Shown: one piece after another, positions 1-8,051 of the stretch
Layout: each line of letters opens with the position of its first letter
How positions within the stretch are numbered: position 1 is the first letter of the stretch
Assembly: GCF_004208635.1 (NCBI RefSeq)
Contig: NZ_CP035806.1
Location: forward strand, 2,418,001-2,482,000
Reading direction: 5' to 3'
Length of the DNA: 64,000 nucleotides
Origin: Leucobacter triazinivorans
GTDB taxonomy: Bacteria; Actinomycetota; Actinomycetes; Actinomycetales; Microbacteriaceae
Made by a program: the position numbers and the translations under genes
Notes under the pieces: model-generated
Databases searched by the model: none
Seen by the model: the letters and a program-made list of their open reading frames with translations, nothing else
Told to the model about the DNA's origin: nothing

Positions 1-656
1 GTGTCGATGAAGGCGTCCTGCTGGCCGGTGAGCACCTGTTGGACCGCGGTCGCGCCCTCATCGATCAGCGTGATGTTGAGCGGATCCTTGCCGGCCTCTT
101 CGCAGGCTTCCGAGCGGGCCTCGGCTGCCGACGCCCCGGTGGCGCCGGTGATCGCGACGATCTTGAGCCCGCAGAGGCTGTCGTCATTGCCGGTGATGTT
201 CCTGGGGTTCTCCTTCGCGACGCCGACACCGGTTCCCGAGTAGAGATACGGCACGAAGTTCGCGATCTCTTCGCGTTCGGGTTTGATGTAGAGCGAGCCC
301 ATGATCACGTCGCACTGCTTCGCCTGAAGCGCAGGGATGAGGCCTGAGAAGGCGTACTCGGCGAGCGTCGTGTCCAGGCCGAGGTTGTCGGCGAGCGCGT
401 TCGCCAAGTCGATCTCGACTCCGATGAGTTCGTTGTTCTCGTCGTAATAGATGTTCGGCGGCGAATCTCCGGTGCAGACCGTCAGTGCGCCCTCCTTGAT
501 GATGGTCGGCGGCGCGATCGATGCGGAGCCGTTGCTGTCGTTGGCCGCCGGCTCGGGAGCCGCCTGGCTGCAGCCGGCGAGTGTCAGCGCTGCGCTCGCG
601 ACGAGCGTGGTGAACGCTCCGGTGAGAAGTCTGGATGTGTTGCGAGAGGAAGCCAC
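1..656 (-). CDS. ABC transporter substrate-binding protein, amino-acid (family 3) type, 3' end outside window
   Basis: Partial gene: about 218 N-terminal residues are visible and the reading frame runs off the left edge. It begins with a lipoprotein signal peptide (TTLVASAALTLAGCSQ; the Cys is the lipidation site), followed by a bacterial family 3 solute-binding domain. The order KEGALTVCTGDSPPNIYY, then VEIDLANALA, then QAKQCDVIMGS is typical of polar amino acid binding proteins. The chosen start is GTG at 656, preceded by GGAGAG. The rest of the transporter should lie beyond the left edge. It diverges from a FadR-type regulator and a gamma-glutamyltransferase-like gene, which suggests an amino acid or gamma-glutamyl substrate (inference). 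Confidence 0.85.
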   Translation of the reverse strand, partial: MASSRNTSRLLTGAFTTLVASAALTLAGCSQAAPEPAANDSNGSASIAPPTIIKEGALTVCTGDSPPNIYYDENNELIGVEIDLANALADNLGLDTTLAEYAFSGLIPALQAKQCDVIMGSLYIKPEREEIANFVPYLYSGTGVGVAKENPRNITGNDDSLCGLKIVAITGATGASAAEARSEACEEAGKDPLNITLIDEGATAVQQVLTGQQDAFID

Positions 657-730
657 GGCGGTCTCTCCATTCGATAGTGGTTTCGGGTTGCCCTTCTTCG
701 GTGAAGGAGTATGCTGTCGTCTGTGGCTGA

Positions 731-741
731 TGGTCTGACCA
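731..741. promoter_or_regulatory. Candidate FadR-family operator (TGGTCTGACCA)
   Basis: TGGTCTGACCA is an 11-bp palindrome with one central base. It lies in the 250-bp divergent region between the binding protein gene and the regulator at 907. It matches the TGGTCNGACCA core known for E. coli FadR, and the adjacent regulator is of the same subfamily. Autoregulation plus control of the transporter is the simplest reading (inference). Confidence 0.5.
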
Positions 742-906
742 ACCGACTAAGCTGTGATGGACGATACCCGGCCTCGCCGGTATCGTCAACTGCGTAACTG
801 AACTGAAACACAGGGGATCGAGCCGCGAAATGGCGGGGCTGCTGCTGTTCCGATCGGGACAGGCAGAATGGGATTGCGGTGTGCGAGCCGGTCGAAAGGA
901 GCCGAT

Positions 907-1683
907 ATGGACTGGGAAGCAGTGGGGCGTGCGACGACTCTCTCGGTGCCCGACCGCCTGTCCGTCGATCTCGAGCGATTGATCCTTGAGGGGAAGCTCG
1001 CTCCAGGCGAAAAGGTGCCGCCCGAGCGCGAGCTTGCGGAGTACTTCGGGGTGTCGCGACCGTCCATCCGGGACGCGTTGCGCGAACTCGAGAACCGCGG
1101 CCTGGTCGATCGGAAGCCGGGGCGAGGGACGATCGTGCTCGCCCCGGGCGAGCGCGCGAAGGTGCCGGAGAACACCCTGGGGATCGTTGACGCGCTGCGC
1201 CCCGAGCTGCACGACATCATGGAGCTGCGCGCGATCATCGAGCCTCCGATCGCGAGGATCACGGCGTCCCGGGCGACCTCGCGCGATCTCGCTCAGCTGC
1301 GCGAGCTGGTGGAGGCGATGGAGAAGGACGTCACGAAGGATCGGTACGCCGAACTCGATCGCGCCTTCCACCAGGCCATCGCGCAGTATGCGCACAACCC
1401 GCTGCTCGCGCTCATCAACGAGCAGATCGCGCAGCAGATCGCGCCGAGTCGTGCCAGCAGATACCAGACGAAAGCACGTCGCAACGCCTCGAGCGCCGCC
1501 CACCGGCGCATCTTCGAGGCGATCGCGGCCGGCGACGGAGAACTGGCCGAGCAGGAGGCTCGCGCGCACGTGCTCGACATCGGCAAGCAGATCGCCCTCG
1601 CAGCCACCGGCGCCGTGCCGCAGGACCCCGGCGCGGCGCCTCACGAATCCGGCGCCGCGCGTCACGACGAAGGAGCGAAGTGA
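907..1683 (+). CDS. GntR-family transcriptional regulator, FadR subfamily
   Basis: A 258-residue regulator. Residues about 10-80 form a winged helix-turn-helix (PPERELAEYFGVSRPSIRDA, then LVDRKPGRGT). A C-terminal all-helical FCD effector domain follows. The FCD metal/ligand residues look intact: DRAFH, then AHRRIFEAI, then ARAHV give the usual Asp and three His. The start chosen is ATG 907 with AAAGGAG at 896-902, rather than an in-frame ATG at 868 that has no ribosome binding site. The stop overlaps the next gene (GTGA), so the two are probably co-transcribed. It likely controls this operon and the divergent transporter through the palindrome at 731. The ligand is unknown. Confidence 0.9.
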   Translation: MDWEAVGRATTLSVPDRLSVDLERLILEGKLAPGEKVPPERELAEYFGVSRPSIRDALRELENRGLVDRKPGRGTIVLAPGERAKVPENTLGIVDALRPELHDIMELRAIIEPPIARITASRATSRDLAQLRELVEAMEKDVTKDRYAELDRAFHQAIAQYAHNPLLALINEQIAQQIAPSRASRYQTKARRNASSAAHRRIFEAIAAGDGELAEQEARAHVLDIGKQIALAATGAVPQDPGAAPHESGAARHDEGAK

Positions 1684-3227
1684 CCTCCACCTCCACCTCC
1701 ACCCATCGCGGTGCGATCTCGACGTCGCACCACCTCGCCACCGAGGCCGGCGCGGCCGCGCTCGAGGCGGGCGGCACCGCCGTCGACGCCGCGCTCGCCG
1801 CCGCGGCCGCGCTGTGCGTCGTCTACCCGAACAACGTGGCGCTCGGCGGCGATCTCGTCGCGCTCGTGCGCAGCCCGCACGGCGAGGTGCGCTTCCTCAA
1901 CGCCACGGGCCCAGCTCCGGCGGCGCAGACACTCGAGGCCCTGCGCGAGAAGCACGGCGAGCAGCTGCCCCTGCGCGGCATCGACACCGTAACCGTGCCG
2001 GGCGGTGTGTGCGGCTGGAATGCGCTGCACGAGTACGGAGCGAAGCTGAGCTGGGCCGAGCACTTCGAGGCCGCGATCCGGCACGCCGAGCAGGGGTTCC
2101 CCAACTCGCGCTCCGTGGCCGCTGCGCTCGTCGAGGATCGGGACTCCCTCTCGCGGGATCCCGGCGCGAGCGCCGTCTTCTATCCGGGCGGCGAGCCGCT
2201 CGCCGAGGGCGCTCCGCTCGTGCAGCCCGCGCTCGCGGCCACACTGCGCCGGATCGCCGCGGGCGGCTCGGCCGAGTTCTACGAGGGCGAGACGGCCGCC
2301 CGCTGGATCGCGGGGCTGCAGCGCCTCGGGTCGAAGATCGGGCCGCGCGACGCCGTCGACTACTCGGCGTTCTGGGGTGAGCCGCTCGAGGGCTCCTTCG
2401 CGGGCCTGCGCGTGCTCACCGGGCCGCCCAACACCTCCGGGTTCATGCTGCTGCGCGCGCTGAACGCGGTGGCCGGGGGAATCGAGGATCCGCTCGGCGT
2501 CGGGGCCGGCGAGCTCGCCCGCGCCTTCCACGAGAGCAACGAGGTGCGCGCGGCCGCGCTCGCAGATCCCGGCTTCGGCGGCGCCTCGGGCGCGGATCTC
2601 GTGGCGATGGCCGCCCCCGATCGCCCGATCGGCGGTGCCGCAACGGCGAGCGGCGACACCGTCGGGCTCAGCGCCATCAGCGCCGACGGCTGGGCCGTCT
2701 CGCTCATCAACTCCGTGTACTGGGGCTTCGGCGCGCACATCCTCGAGCCCGAGACGGGCATCGTGTTCCAGAACCGCGGCACCTCCTTCTCGCTCGATCC
2801 GGCGTCGCCCAACGCCTTCGCGCCGGGCAAGCGCCCGCGCCACACGCTCATGCCCGTGCTCATCCTGCGTGGCGACGAGCTCGCGTGGGTGCCGGCGACG
2901 ATGGGCGGTGCGGCGCAGCCGCAGATCCACGCCCAGCTGCTGCTGCGCTCCCTGGCGGGAGCGTCGCCGCACGAGGCCACGCACGCGCCGCGCTGGATCG
3001 TCGACGAGGCGCGAGGCGACGGGGCCGTCTCGGTCACGATCGAGGAGGACGTTCCGGCGTCGGTGCGCGCCGCGCTCGGGGAGGCCGGTTTCGAACTCTC
3101 CACGGTGCCCGCGTACACTGAGGATCTCGGCCACTCGAACCTGATCCGGGTCACTCCCGAGGGGTACGAAGCCGCGAGCGATCCCCGTTCCGACGGCTCG
3201 GCGATCGTGGTCGCCGGCCCGGGCTGA
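1680..3227 (+). CDS. Gamma-glutamyltransferase-like Ntn hydrolase
   Basis: A 515-residue member of the gamma-glutamyltranspeptidase family. Such enzymes self-cleave before a catalytic Thr and transfer or hydrolyse gamma-glutamyl groups. The motif GDTVGLSAISADGWAVSLIN puts the nucleophile at about Thr327, giving a large chain of about 326 and a small chain of about 188 residues; the small chain is close to E. coli Ggt. No signal peptide is visible, so it is probably cytosolic, unlike periplasmic Ggt. The GTG start overlaps the regulator stop codon. The partnered amino-acid transporter suggests breakdown of an imported gamma-glutamyl or related amide compound (inference). Distant members of the family also act on other acyl-amides, so the substrate is open. 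Confidence 0.8.
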   Translation: MTSTSTSTHRGAISTSHHLATEAGAAALEAGGTAVDAALAAAAALCVVYPNNVALGGDLVALVRSPHGEVRFLNATGPAPAAQTLEALREKHGEQLPLRGIDTVTVPGGVCGWNALHEYGAKLSWAEHFEAAIRHAEQGFPNSRSVAAALVEDRDSLSRDPGASAVFYPGGEPLAEGAPLVQPALAATLRRIAAGGSAEFYEGETAARWIAGLQRLGSKIGPRDAVDYSAFWGEPLEGSFAGLRVLTGPPNTSGFMLLRALNAVAGGIEDPLGVGAGELARAFHESNEVRAAALADPGFGGASGADLVAMAAPDRPIGGAATASGDTVGLSAISADGWAVSLINSVYWGFGAHILEPETGIVFQNRGTSFSLDPASPNAFAPGKRPRHTLMPVLILRGDELAWVPATMGGAAQPQIHAQLLLRSLAGASPHEATHAPRWIVDEARGDGAVSVTIEEDVPASVRAALGEAGFELSTVPAYTEDLGHSNLIRVTPEGYEAASDPRSDGSAIVVAGPG

Positions 3228-3280
3228 ACGCCGCTCGCGCCGCGCCCCGATCACCCACGACCTGCAGAATCGATCGCCTG

Positions 3281-4057
3281 ATGACCAGCACCCCCCGTCC
3301 CAGTATTCTCGTCCTCTCCCTGCTCGGCGCCACCACGGGCATGCTCTCCGGGCTCTTCGGCATCGGCGGCGGCGTGGTGCTCGTCCCGATGCTCGTCATG
3401 ATCCTCGGATTCCAGCAGCGGCTCGCCGCAGGCACCTCCGTGGCGGCGATCCTGCCCGCCGCGGTGGTCGGCGGCATCGGATACGCGGTGCAGGGCAACG
3501 TCGACTGGATCGCTGCCGCGCTGCTCGCCGCGGGCATCATCGTGGGAGCCCAGATCGGCAGCTTCCTGCTCTCCCGAGTGCCCACCGGCTTCCTGCGCTG
3601 GATGTTCATGGCGTTCCTGCTGGGAGTCGTGATCAGTCTGTGGTTCGTCGTTCCGCAGCGCGATGCCTCGATCGAGATCACGGTGCTCTCGGGCGCGCTG
3701 CTCGTGGTCACCGGCCTCATCACCGGCGTGCTCTCGGGGCTGCTCGGAGTGGGCGGCGGGGTCGTGGTCGTGCCGATCCTCATGTTCTTCTTCGGCGCGA
3801 GCGATCTCGTGGCGAAGGGCACCTCGCTGATCATGCTCATCCCGGGTTCGCTCTCGGGCACCATCGGCAACGCGCGCCGGCGAAACGTGGATCTCCGTGC
3901 CGCCGTGGCGCTCGGGATCTCCGCCGCGGTGCTCTCGCCCCTCGGCTCGGTCATCGCGACGCACATCCCGCCGTTCTGGTCGAACGTCGCGTTCTCGCTG
4001 CTGCTGGCGTTCATCCTGGGGCAGATGTTCTTCAAGGAGCTACGCAAGAAGCGCTAG
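3281..4057 (+). CDS. TauE/SafE-family membrane permease (anion/sulfite exporter family)
   Basis: A 258-residue protein with about eight hydrophobic segments arranged as two repeats. Each repeat carries the Gly-rich signature seen in this family (MLSGLFGIGGGVVLVPML near residue 22; VLSGLLGVGGGVVVVPILMF near 148). TauE/SafE proteins move small organic or inorganic anions such as sulfoacetate and sulfite. It follows the gamma-glutamyltransferase gene by about 50 bp on the same strand, so it may export a product of that pathway, but the substrate cannot be read from the sequence. The ribosome binding site is weak. Confidence 0.85.
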   Translation: MTSTPRPSILVLSLLGATTGMLSGLFGIGGGVVLVPMLVMILGFQQRLAAGTSVAAILPAAVVGGIGYAVQGNVDWIAAALLAAGIIVGAQIGSFLLSRVPTGFLRWMFMAFLLGVVISLWFVVPQRDASIEITVLSGALLVVTGLITGVLSGLLGVGGGVVVVPILMFFFGASDLVAKGTSLIMLIPGSLSGTIGNARRRNVDLRAAVALGISAAVLSPLGSVIATHIPPFWSNVAFSLLLAFILGQMFFKELRKKR

Positions 4058-4105
4058 GCGCTCGCTCGCCCGATCAGCGGGACGGAGGATGCGCTCGGAT
4101 ATGCC

Positions 4106-5086
4106 TTAAGCATCGTCCATGCGCACCCCGCTGCGTTTGATCGCTTGGATCACGATTGACGTGTCGACCTCCACGGCGTCCTCGGTCCAGTCGGCCCGGG
4201 TCAGGAAATCAGCTAGTGCGGAGTGGTCGACACAGGCGATGTCGACGAAGAGTTGATGTCGGCCGGTGGTGAACGCGAGGTACCGCACTTCTGGGACCCC
4301 GGCGAGCTGCATGGCGACCGACTCTGTGCGGCCTGGAAATGTGCGGATACGCAGAATGGCCTCCACCGGGAAGCCGAGGGCCGCCGGCTCCACGACAGCA
4401 CGATCAAATACGCGGCCGCTCGCCTGGAGATGTGCGAGCCTGCGGCGGGCAGATGCGGGGGAGAGCGCTGTGGCTCGGGCGAGTTCTTCGATCGTCGCAC
4501 GTCCGTCGGCCGCGAGCACCCGCGCGATCGCCTGCTCCTCGCGGCTGAGTGGCGCCAGCTCGACTGCGCCGGTCGGCTCCCATCTCTGCTCCAGATCCGT
4601 GAGGGCGGCGACTTGGGCTTCCTCGAGGATGCCAGGAAGCCACTGGTGGGTGCCTTTGTAGAGCTTGAGGATCGTGGCGGTGTCGATAGCTGCCGCACCC
4701 GGCATGCCCGGGATCTCATCGAGCAGCATGGCGAGCGACTGCGCGCGTTCGTTCATGAGTTCGAACACGCAGTCGGCCTCGCCGGTTGTGAGATAGGTGA
4801 ACACCGAGTTGTTCCGGGAAGCGGCCGCGGTCGCGGTCACTCGGTTCATGCCCGAGATGCATCGCACGCTGGCGATTGCACCGTCGAGCACACCGCCCTG
4901 TGGCAGCACGGTGAAATACGTGGGTCGCACCCGCCGGCTCCGCACGAGCTCGGTACCATGCGCAGCCACTGTGCGTTCGGGTGCATCGAGCACGGCGGCG
5001 ATTCGGCGCCAGCCTGCACGGGCATTTACCTGCAGCGCGGCAACGATCTTGCGATCGAGCGGCTCGAGTAGCGATCTGGTGATCAT
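4106..5086 (-). CDS. Lrp/AsnC-family regulator with two AsnC HTH units (double-length)
   Basis: 326 residues from the chosen ATG at 5086. One Lrp-type helix-turn-helix lies near the N-terminus (LEPLDRKIVAALQVNARAGW) and a second lies about mid-protein (LAADGRATIEELARATALS). Each is followed by a ligand-binding RAM-like segment. Such tandem Lrp proteins are common in actinobacteria. The 5086 start is supported by GATAAT six bases upstream, which predicts a leaderless message. An in-frame start at 5146 would add 20 residues. The gene diverges from the ABC importer/amidase/CoA-transferase operon and is its likely regulator. A 14-bp inverted repeat at 5188 is a candidate operator. Confidence 0.85.
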   Translation of the reverse strand: MITRSLLEPLDRKIVAALQVNARAGWRRIAAVLDAPERTVAAHGTELVRSRRVRPTYFTVLPQGGVLDGAIASVRCISGMNRVTATAAASRNNSVFTYLTTGEADCVFELMNERAQSLAMLLDEIPGMPGAAAIDTATILKLYKGTHQWLPGILEEAQVAALTDLEQRWEPTGAVELAPLSREEQAIARVLAADGRATIEELARATALSPASARRRLAHLQASGRVFDRAVVEPAALGFPVEAILRIRTFPGRTESVAMQLAGVPEVRYLAFTTGRHQLFVDIACVDHSALADFLTRADWTEDAVEVDTSIVIQAIKRSGVRMDDA

Positions 5087-5092
5087 GGCAGG

Positions 5093-5098
5093 ATTATC
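5093..5098 (-). promoter_or_regulatory. -10 element GATAAT, predicted leaderless promoter of the Lrp gene
   Basis: GATAAT on the minus strand ends six bases before ATG 5086, so transcription should begin at or next to the start codon. No clear Shine-Dalgarno sequence is present. Confidence 0.45.
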
Positions 5099-5187
5099 CG
5101 CTGATTTCTTCAGAATGGCAATACTCATGTACGACACCCGTCGCATCTGCGTAGAGTCAAGGCTAATTCGATCATCGCTGACGGCAT

Positions 5188-5201
5188 ACCAGATTTCTGG
5201 T
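5188..5201. promoter_or_regulatory. Inverted repeat ACCAGA-TT-TCTGGT, candidate Lrp operator
   Basis: Perfect 6-bp arms separated by two bases, in the 168-bp region between the divergent Lrp regulator and the ABC transporter operon. Its position between the two start codons fits a shared operator. Confidence 0.45.
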
Positions 5202-5254
5202 GCGGGCGATGGGAAATCGAGTTGCCCCTCAACCCCGAAGTGAAAGTTGTGTCA

Positions 5255-6268
5255 ATGAAGATTCGCAATTTGGGACTCTTGGGTCTCGCCGCCGCAGCGG
5301 TCGTCTCGCTCGTAGCCTGCTCGTCCGATGCCCCCTCGGGTGGCAGTAGCGCTGCCGGAGCTGATGGGCCCATCAAGATCCGGGTGCAGTCGCAGGCCTC
5401 CATCGCCGCTGAGCCTCTGTACCTGGGCGTCGAACAGGGCTTCTTCGAGGAGGAAGGGCTCGACGTCGAGATAGTCGACCTGCCCGATCTTTCCTCCGCC
5501 ATCGCGGCACTGCAGGCCGGCAAGCTCGAGCTCGCCTTCACCCCTACCATCGGCGCGCTGCAGATGGCGCGTCAGAACGTGCCGGTCACGCTGATCGCGC
5601 CGTCCGACGGGATCAACCCTGTCGCTGCCGAAGCCCCGCTCGAGGAGCAGCGAAACTATACCTCGGTAGGCGTCTACACCAGCGCAGCGAGCGGTATCGA
5701 CAACATCGAAGGACTGGCGGGTGCGAGCATTGCCGTCCCCGAGTTGAAAGCGCAGGCCGACGCGACCATCACATCCGTACTTCAGGAAGCCGACGTTGAG
5801 ACTGATGAGATCGAGTGGCTCAACCTCGGTTTCGTGCCCGCCCTTGAGGCACTCAAGAACGACCAAGTCGATGCAGCGTTCTTGGTCAGTCCGTACTCGA
5901 TCGAGGCAGATGCGGCCGGCCTCAAGCGCATCATGAACCCGAGCGCCGTTTTCTTCCCGCAGGGTTCCGCCACCAGCGCGTGGGCCGCATCCCAGTCGTG
6001 GGCGCAGGAGAACCCTGAGGCCGTTGCGCGATTCCAGCGCGCGATTGCGAAGTCAGCGGAGTGGGCGAACGAGAACCTCGAAGCGACACAGCAGCACGCG
6101 ATCGACCGCTCGGGTCTCAAGCTCACCCCGGAGCAGATGCCGCAGTCGTACTGGCCTCATGCCATCGATCAGGCGCAGCTCGAGGAGGTCGACGACAAGC
6201 TCGTCGCCATCGGGTTCTTCGACGATGCCATCGACGTCAGCACGATCCTGACGCCGGTAGCGAAGTAG
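5255..6268 (+). CDS. ABC transporter substrate-binding lipoprotein, NitT/TauT (SsuA-like) type
   Basis: 337 residues. It has a signal peptide with lipobox (GLAAAAVVSLVAC) followed by an NMT1/SsuA-like domain. Typical segments are AAEPLYLGVEQGFFEEEGLD and ALQAGKLELAFTPTIGALQM. This class binds nitrate, sulfonates, pyrimidine precursors or other small organic molecules, and it is the first gene of the importer. ATG 5255 was chosen because it places the signal peptide at the N-terminus; GTG 5249 and TTG 5222 are in frame upstream. The downstream amidase suggests an amide-bearing substrate (inference). Confidence 0.9.
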   Translation: MKIRNLGLLGLAAAAVVSLVACSSDAPSGGSSAAGADGPIKIRVQSQASIAAEPLYLGVEQGFFEEEGLDVEIVDLPDLSSAIAALQAGKLELAFTPTIGALQMARQNVPVTLIAPSDGINPVAAEAPLEEQRNYTSVGVYTSAASGIDNIEGLAGASIAVPELKAQADATITSVLQEADVETDEIEWLNLGFVPALEALKNDQVDAAFLVSPYSIEADAAGLKRIMNPSAVFFPQGSATSAWAASQSWAQENPEAVARFQRAIAKSAEWANENLEATQQHAIDRSGLKLTPEQMPQSYWPHAIDQAQLEEVDDKLVAIGFFDDAIDVSTILTPVAK

Positions 6269-6297
6269 TCCAGAGGCGGAAGCGGAGGAGGACGAAT

Positions 6298-7089
6298 ATG
6301 CAGTCATCAATCCGCGCGAGTCGCGCTGCGATCGCGCCCATCCTCTACGGAATGCTCGGCATCGTCGTCCTCCTCGCCGTCTGGCAGTGGGGCTCGATCC
6401 AGGTCGCCTCGGAGACCGTGCTGCCGTCGGTACCCTCAGTGGTTGGCGCGCTCGGCAACCTGCTGCTCACCGTAGGGTTCTGGATCGAGGTGCTCGAGAC
6501 GCTGGGGATCGCGCTCTTCGGCTGGGGGCTCGCCGCGGTGCTGGGCGTGGCCGTTGGCGTTGTGGTCGGCACATCGGACGTCGCGAACGCCGCCATCCGG
6601 TTCTCATTCGAATTCCTGCGCCCCATCCCTGCGATCGTGATCCTGCCGCTCGTCATGCTGATTCTCGGCCCGACCGCCGAGATGGGTGTGTTCCTCATCG
6701 TGTTCGGTGTCACCCTGCCGATCGCTGCGCAGACCGCAGCCGGTGTGGAATCGGTGGATCCGGTGATGCTCAACACCGCGAGGTCGTTCGGCATGACGCG
6801 CGGCGAAGTGCTCTGGCGGGTCATCTTGCCGGGGGCCTCCCCATTCGTCGGCACCGCGATGCGCGTCGCCGCCCCGATCACCCTGATCCTGACGGTGGTC
6901 GCGGGAATGCTCGGCGGCGCACCCGGTATCGGCAATTCCCTCGCAATCGCTCAGCTGGCAGGCCGCAACGAGGACATCTTCGCCTACGTGCTGGTGCTCG
7001 GCCTGATGGGTCTCCTGTTGCAGACCGTCGCAATTCGTACCGAGCGTCGCCTGCTCCACTGGCACGCCTCCTACCGGAAGGGGCACTGA
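6298..7089 (+). CDS. ABC transporter permease, NitT/TauT type (first of two)
   Basis: 263 residues with about six transmembrane segments. The BPD inner-membrane component signature is near residue 155 (NTARSFGMTRGEVLWRVILP, the EAA loop that contacts the ATPase). The start ATG 6298 is preceded by GGAGGAGGA. It sits 29 bp after the binding protein gene and is followed immediately by the second permease. The two presumably form a heterodimeric channel. Confidence 0.9.
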   Translation: MQSSIRASRAAIAPILYGMLGIVVLLAVWQWGSIQVASETVLPSVPSVVGALGNLLLTVGFWIEVLETLGIALFGWGLAAVLGVAVGVVVGTSDVANAAIRFSFEFLRPIPAIVILPLVMLILGPTAEMGVFLIVFGVTLPIAAQTAAGVESVDPVMLNTARSFGMTRGEVLWRVILPGASPFVGTAMRVAAPITLILTVVAGMLGGAPGIGNSLAIAQLAGRNEDIFAYVLVLGLMGLLLQTVAIRTERRLLHWHASYRKGH

Positions 7090-7090
7090 G

Positions 7091-7936
7091 ATGGCCATCG
7101 CGCCGAGTCCCACCACACGCACCACCGTCATCCGCGCGGCGGCGAAGGCGAAGCGCGTGCGCAGCCGTCGTCCATTCCTTCTGGGGCTCGAGATCGGTGT
7201 GCCGGTCCTGCTGATCCTCGCCTGGTGGTTCGGCTCCCTGAACTCCGCCAACCCCTTCTTCCCGCCGCTGCGCGACATCCTTCTCGAGTTCCAGAACCTC
7301 TGGCTCTTCGACAAGTTCGCGAGCGACGTGCTGCCGAGTGTCGGCAACTTCATCCTGGCGTATGTGATCGCCTGCGCGGTCGGCATCGCCTTCGGTATCC
7401 TGCTCGGTCTCGTCAAGCCGCTGTTCTGGATCCTCGACCCCATCGTGCAGCTCGTGCGCTCGATCCCGGCGGTCGCCCTGCTGCCCATCATCCTGGCGAC
7501 AATGGGGTTCGGCAACGAGGCGCGCATCTTCGCGATCGTGCTCGCCGCCCTGTTCCCCGTGCTCATCTCGACGATCGACGGCGTGCGCTCCACCGAGCCG
7601 CTGCTCCTCGAAACGGCGCAGGTCTACCGGCTCACCAGATGGGAGCAGCTGCGCAGCATCTACATCCCCGCGGCCTCGCCGCAGATCTTCGCGGGAGCGC
7701 TCGTGAGCCTGCAGGTCGCCTTCATCGTGATGATCACCAGCGAGATGATGGGGGCCGCGCGAGGGATCGGTGCCCTGACGCTCCTCGCCCAGAAGAGCTT
7801 CGACGTGAAGGGGATGTGGGCCGGCATCGTGCTGCTCGGCATCCTCGGCTATCTCGCGAACCTCGTCTTCACCATGGTGCGCCGCCGCGCCCTCGCCTGG
7901 TACCTCGGTGCGCAGAAGGCCGCCTCGGCCGACTGA
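7091..7936 (+). CDS. ABC transporter permease, NitT/TauT type (second of two)
   Basis: 281 residues. A basic N-terminal segment precedes about six transmembrane helices. The EAA-loop motif ETAQVYRLTRWEQLRSIYIP lies about two-thirds along. It starts one base after the previous permease stop, so translation is probably coupled. It is the partner of the 6298 permease. The short gap to the ATPase gene holds one copy of the REP-like hairpin. Confidence 0.9.
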   Translation: MAIAPSPTTRTTVIRAAAKAKRVRSRRPFLLGLEIGVPVLLILAWWFGSLNSANPFFPPLRDILLEFQNLWLFDKFASDVLPSVGNFILAYVIACAVGIAFGILLGLVKPLFWILDPIVQLVRSIPAVALLPIILATMGFGNEARIFAIVLAALFPVLISTIDGVRSTEPLLLETAQVYRLTRWEQLRSIYIPAASPQIFAGALVSLQVAFIVMITSEMMGAARGIGALTLLAQKSFDVKGMWAGIVLLGILGYLANLVFTMVRRRALAWYLGAQKAASAD

Positions 7937-7945
7937 CCCCTCACC

Positions 7946-7980
7946 GTCATTCTGCGCGAGGAACGAGTCGCAGAATCCAC
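7946..7980. repeat. REP-like hairpin, variant copy
   Basis: GTCATTCTGCG ... CGCAGAATCCAC: an imperfect palindrome of the window's main repeat family (elsewhere GTCATCCTGCG...CGCAGGATCCA). Compensating changes (CATTCTGCG/CGCAGAATC) preserve the stem. It lies between the permease and ATPase genes of one operon. Confidence 0.75.
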
Positions 7981-8051
7981 CGAACTTCCGCACAGATCCC
8001 GCGATTCACCCGCGCGGGACGACGCTTACACCGAACCACGGAGACCACACC

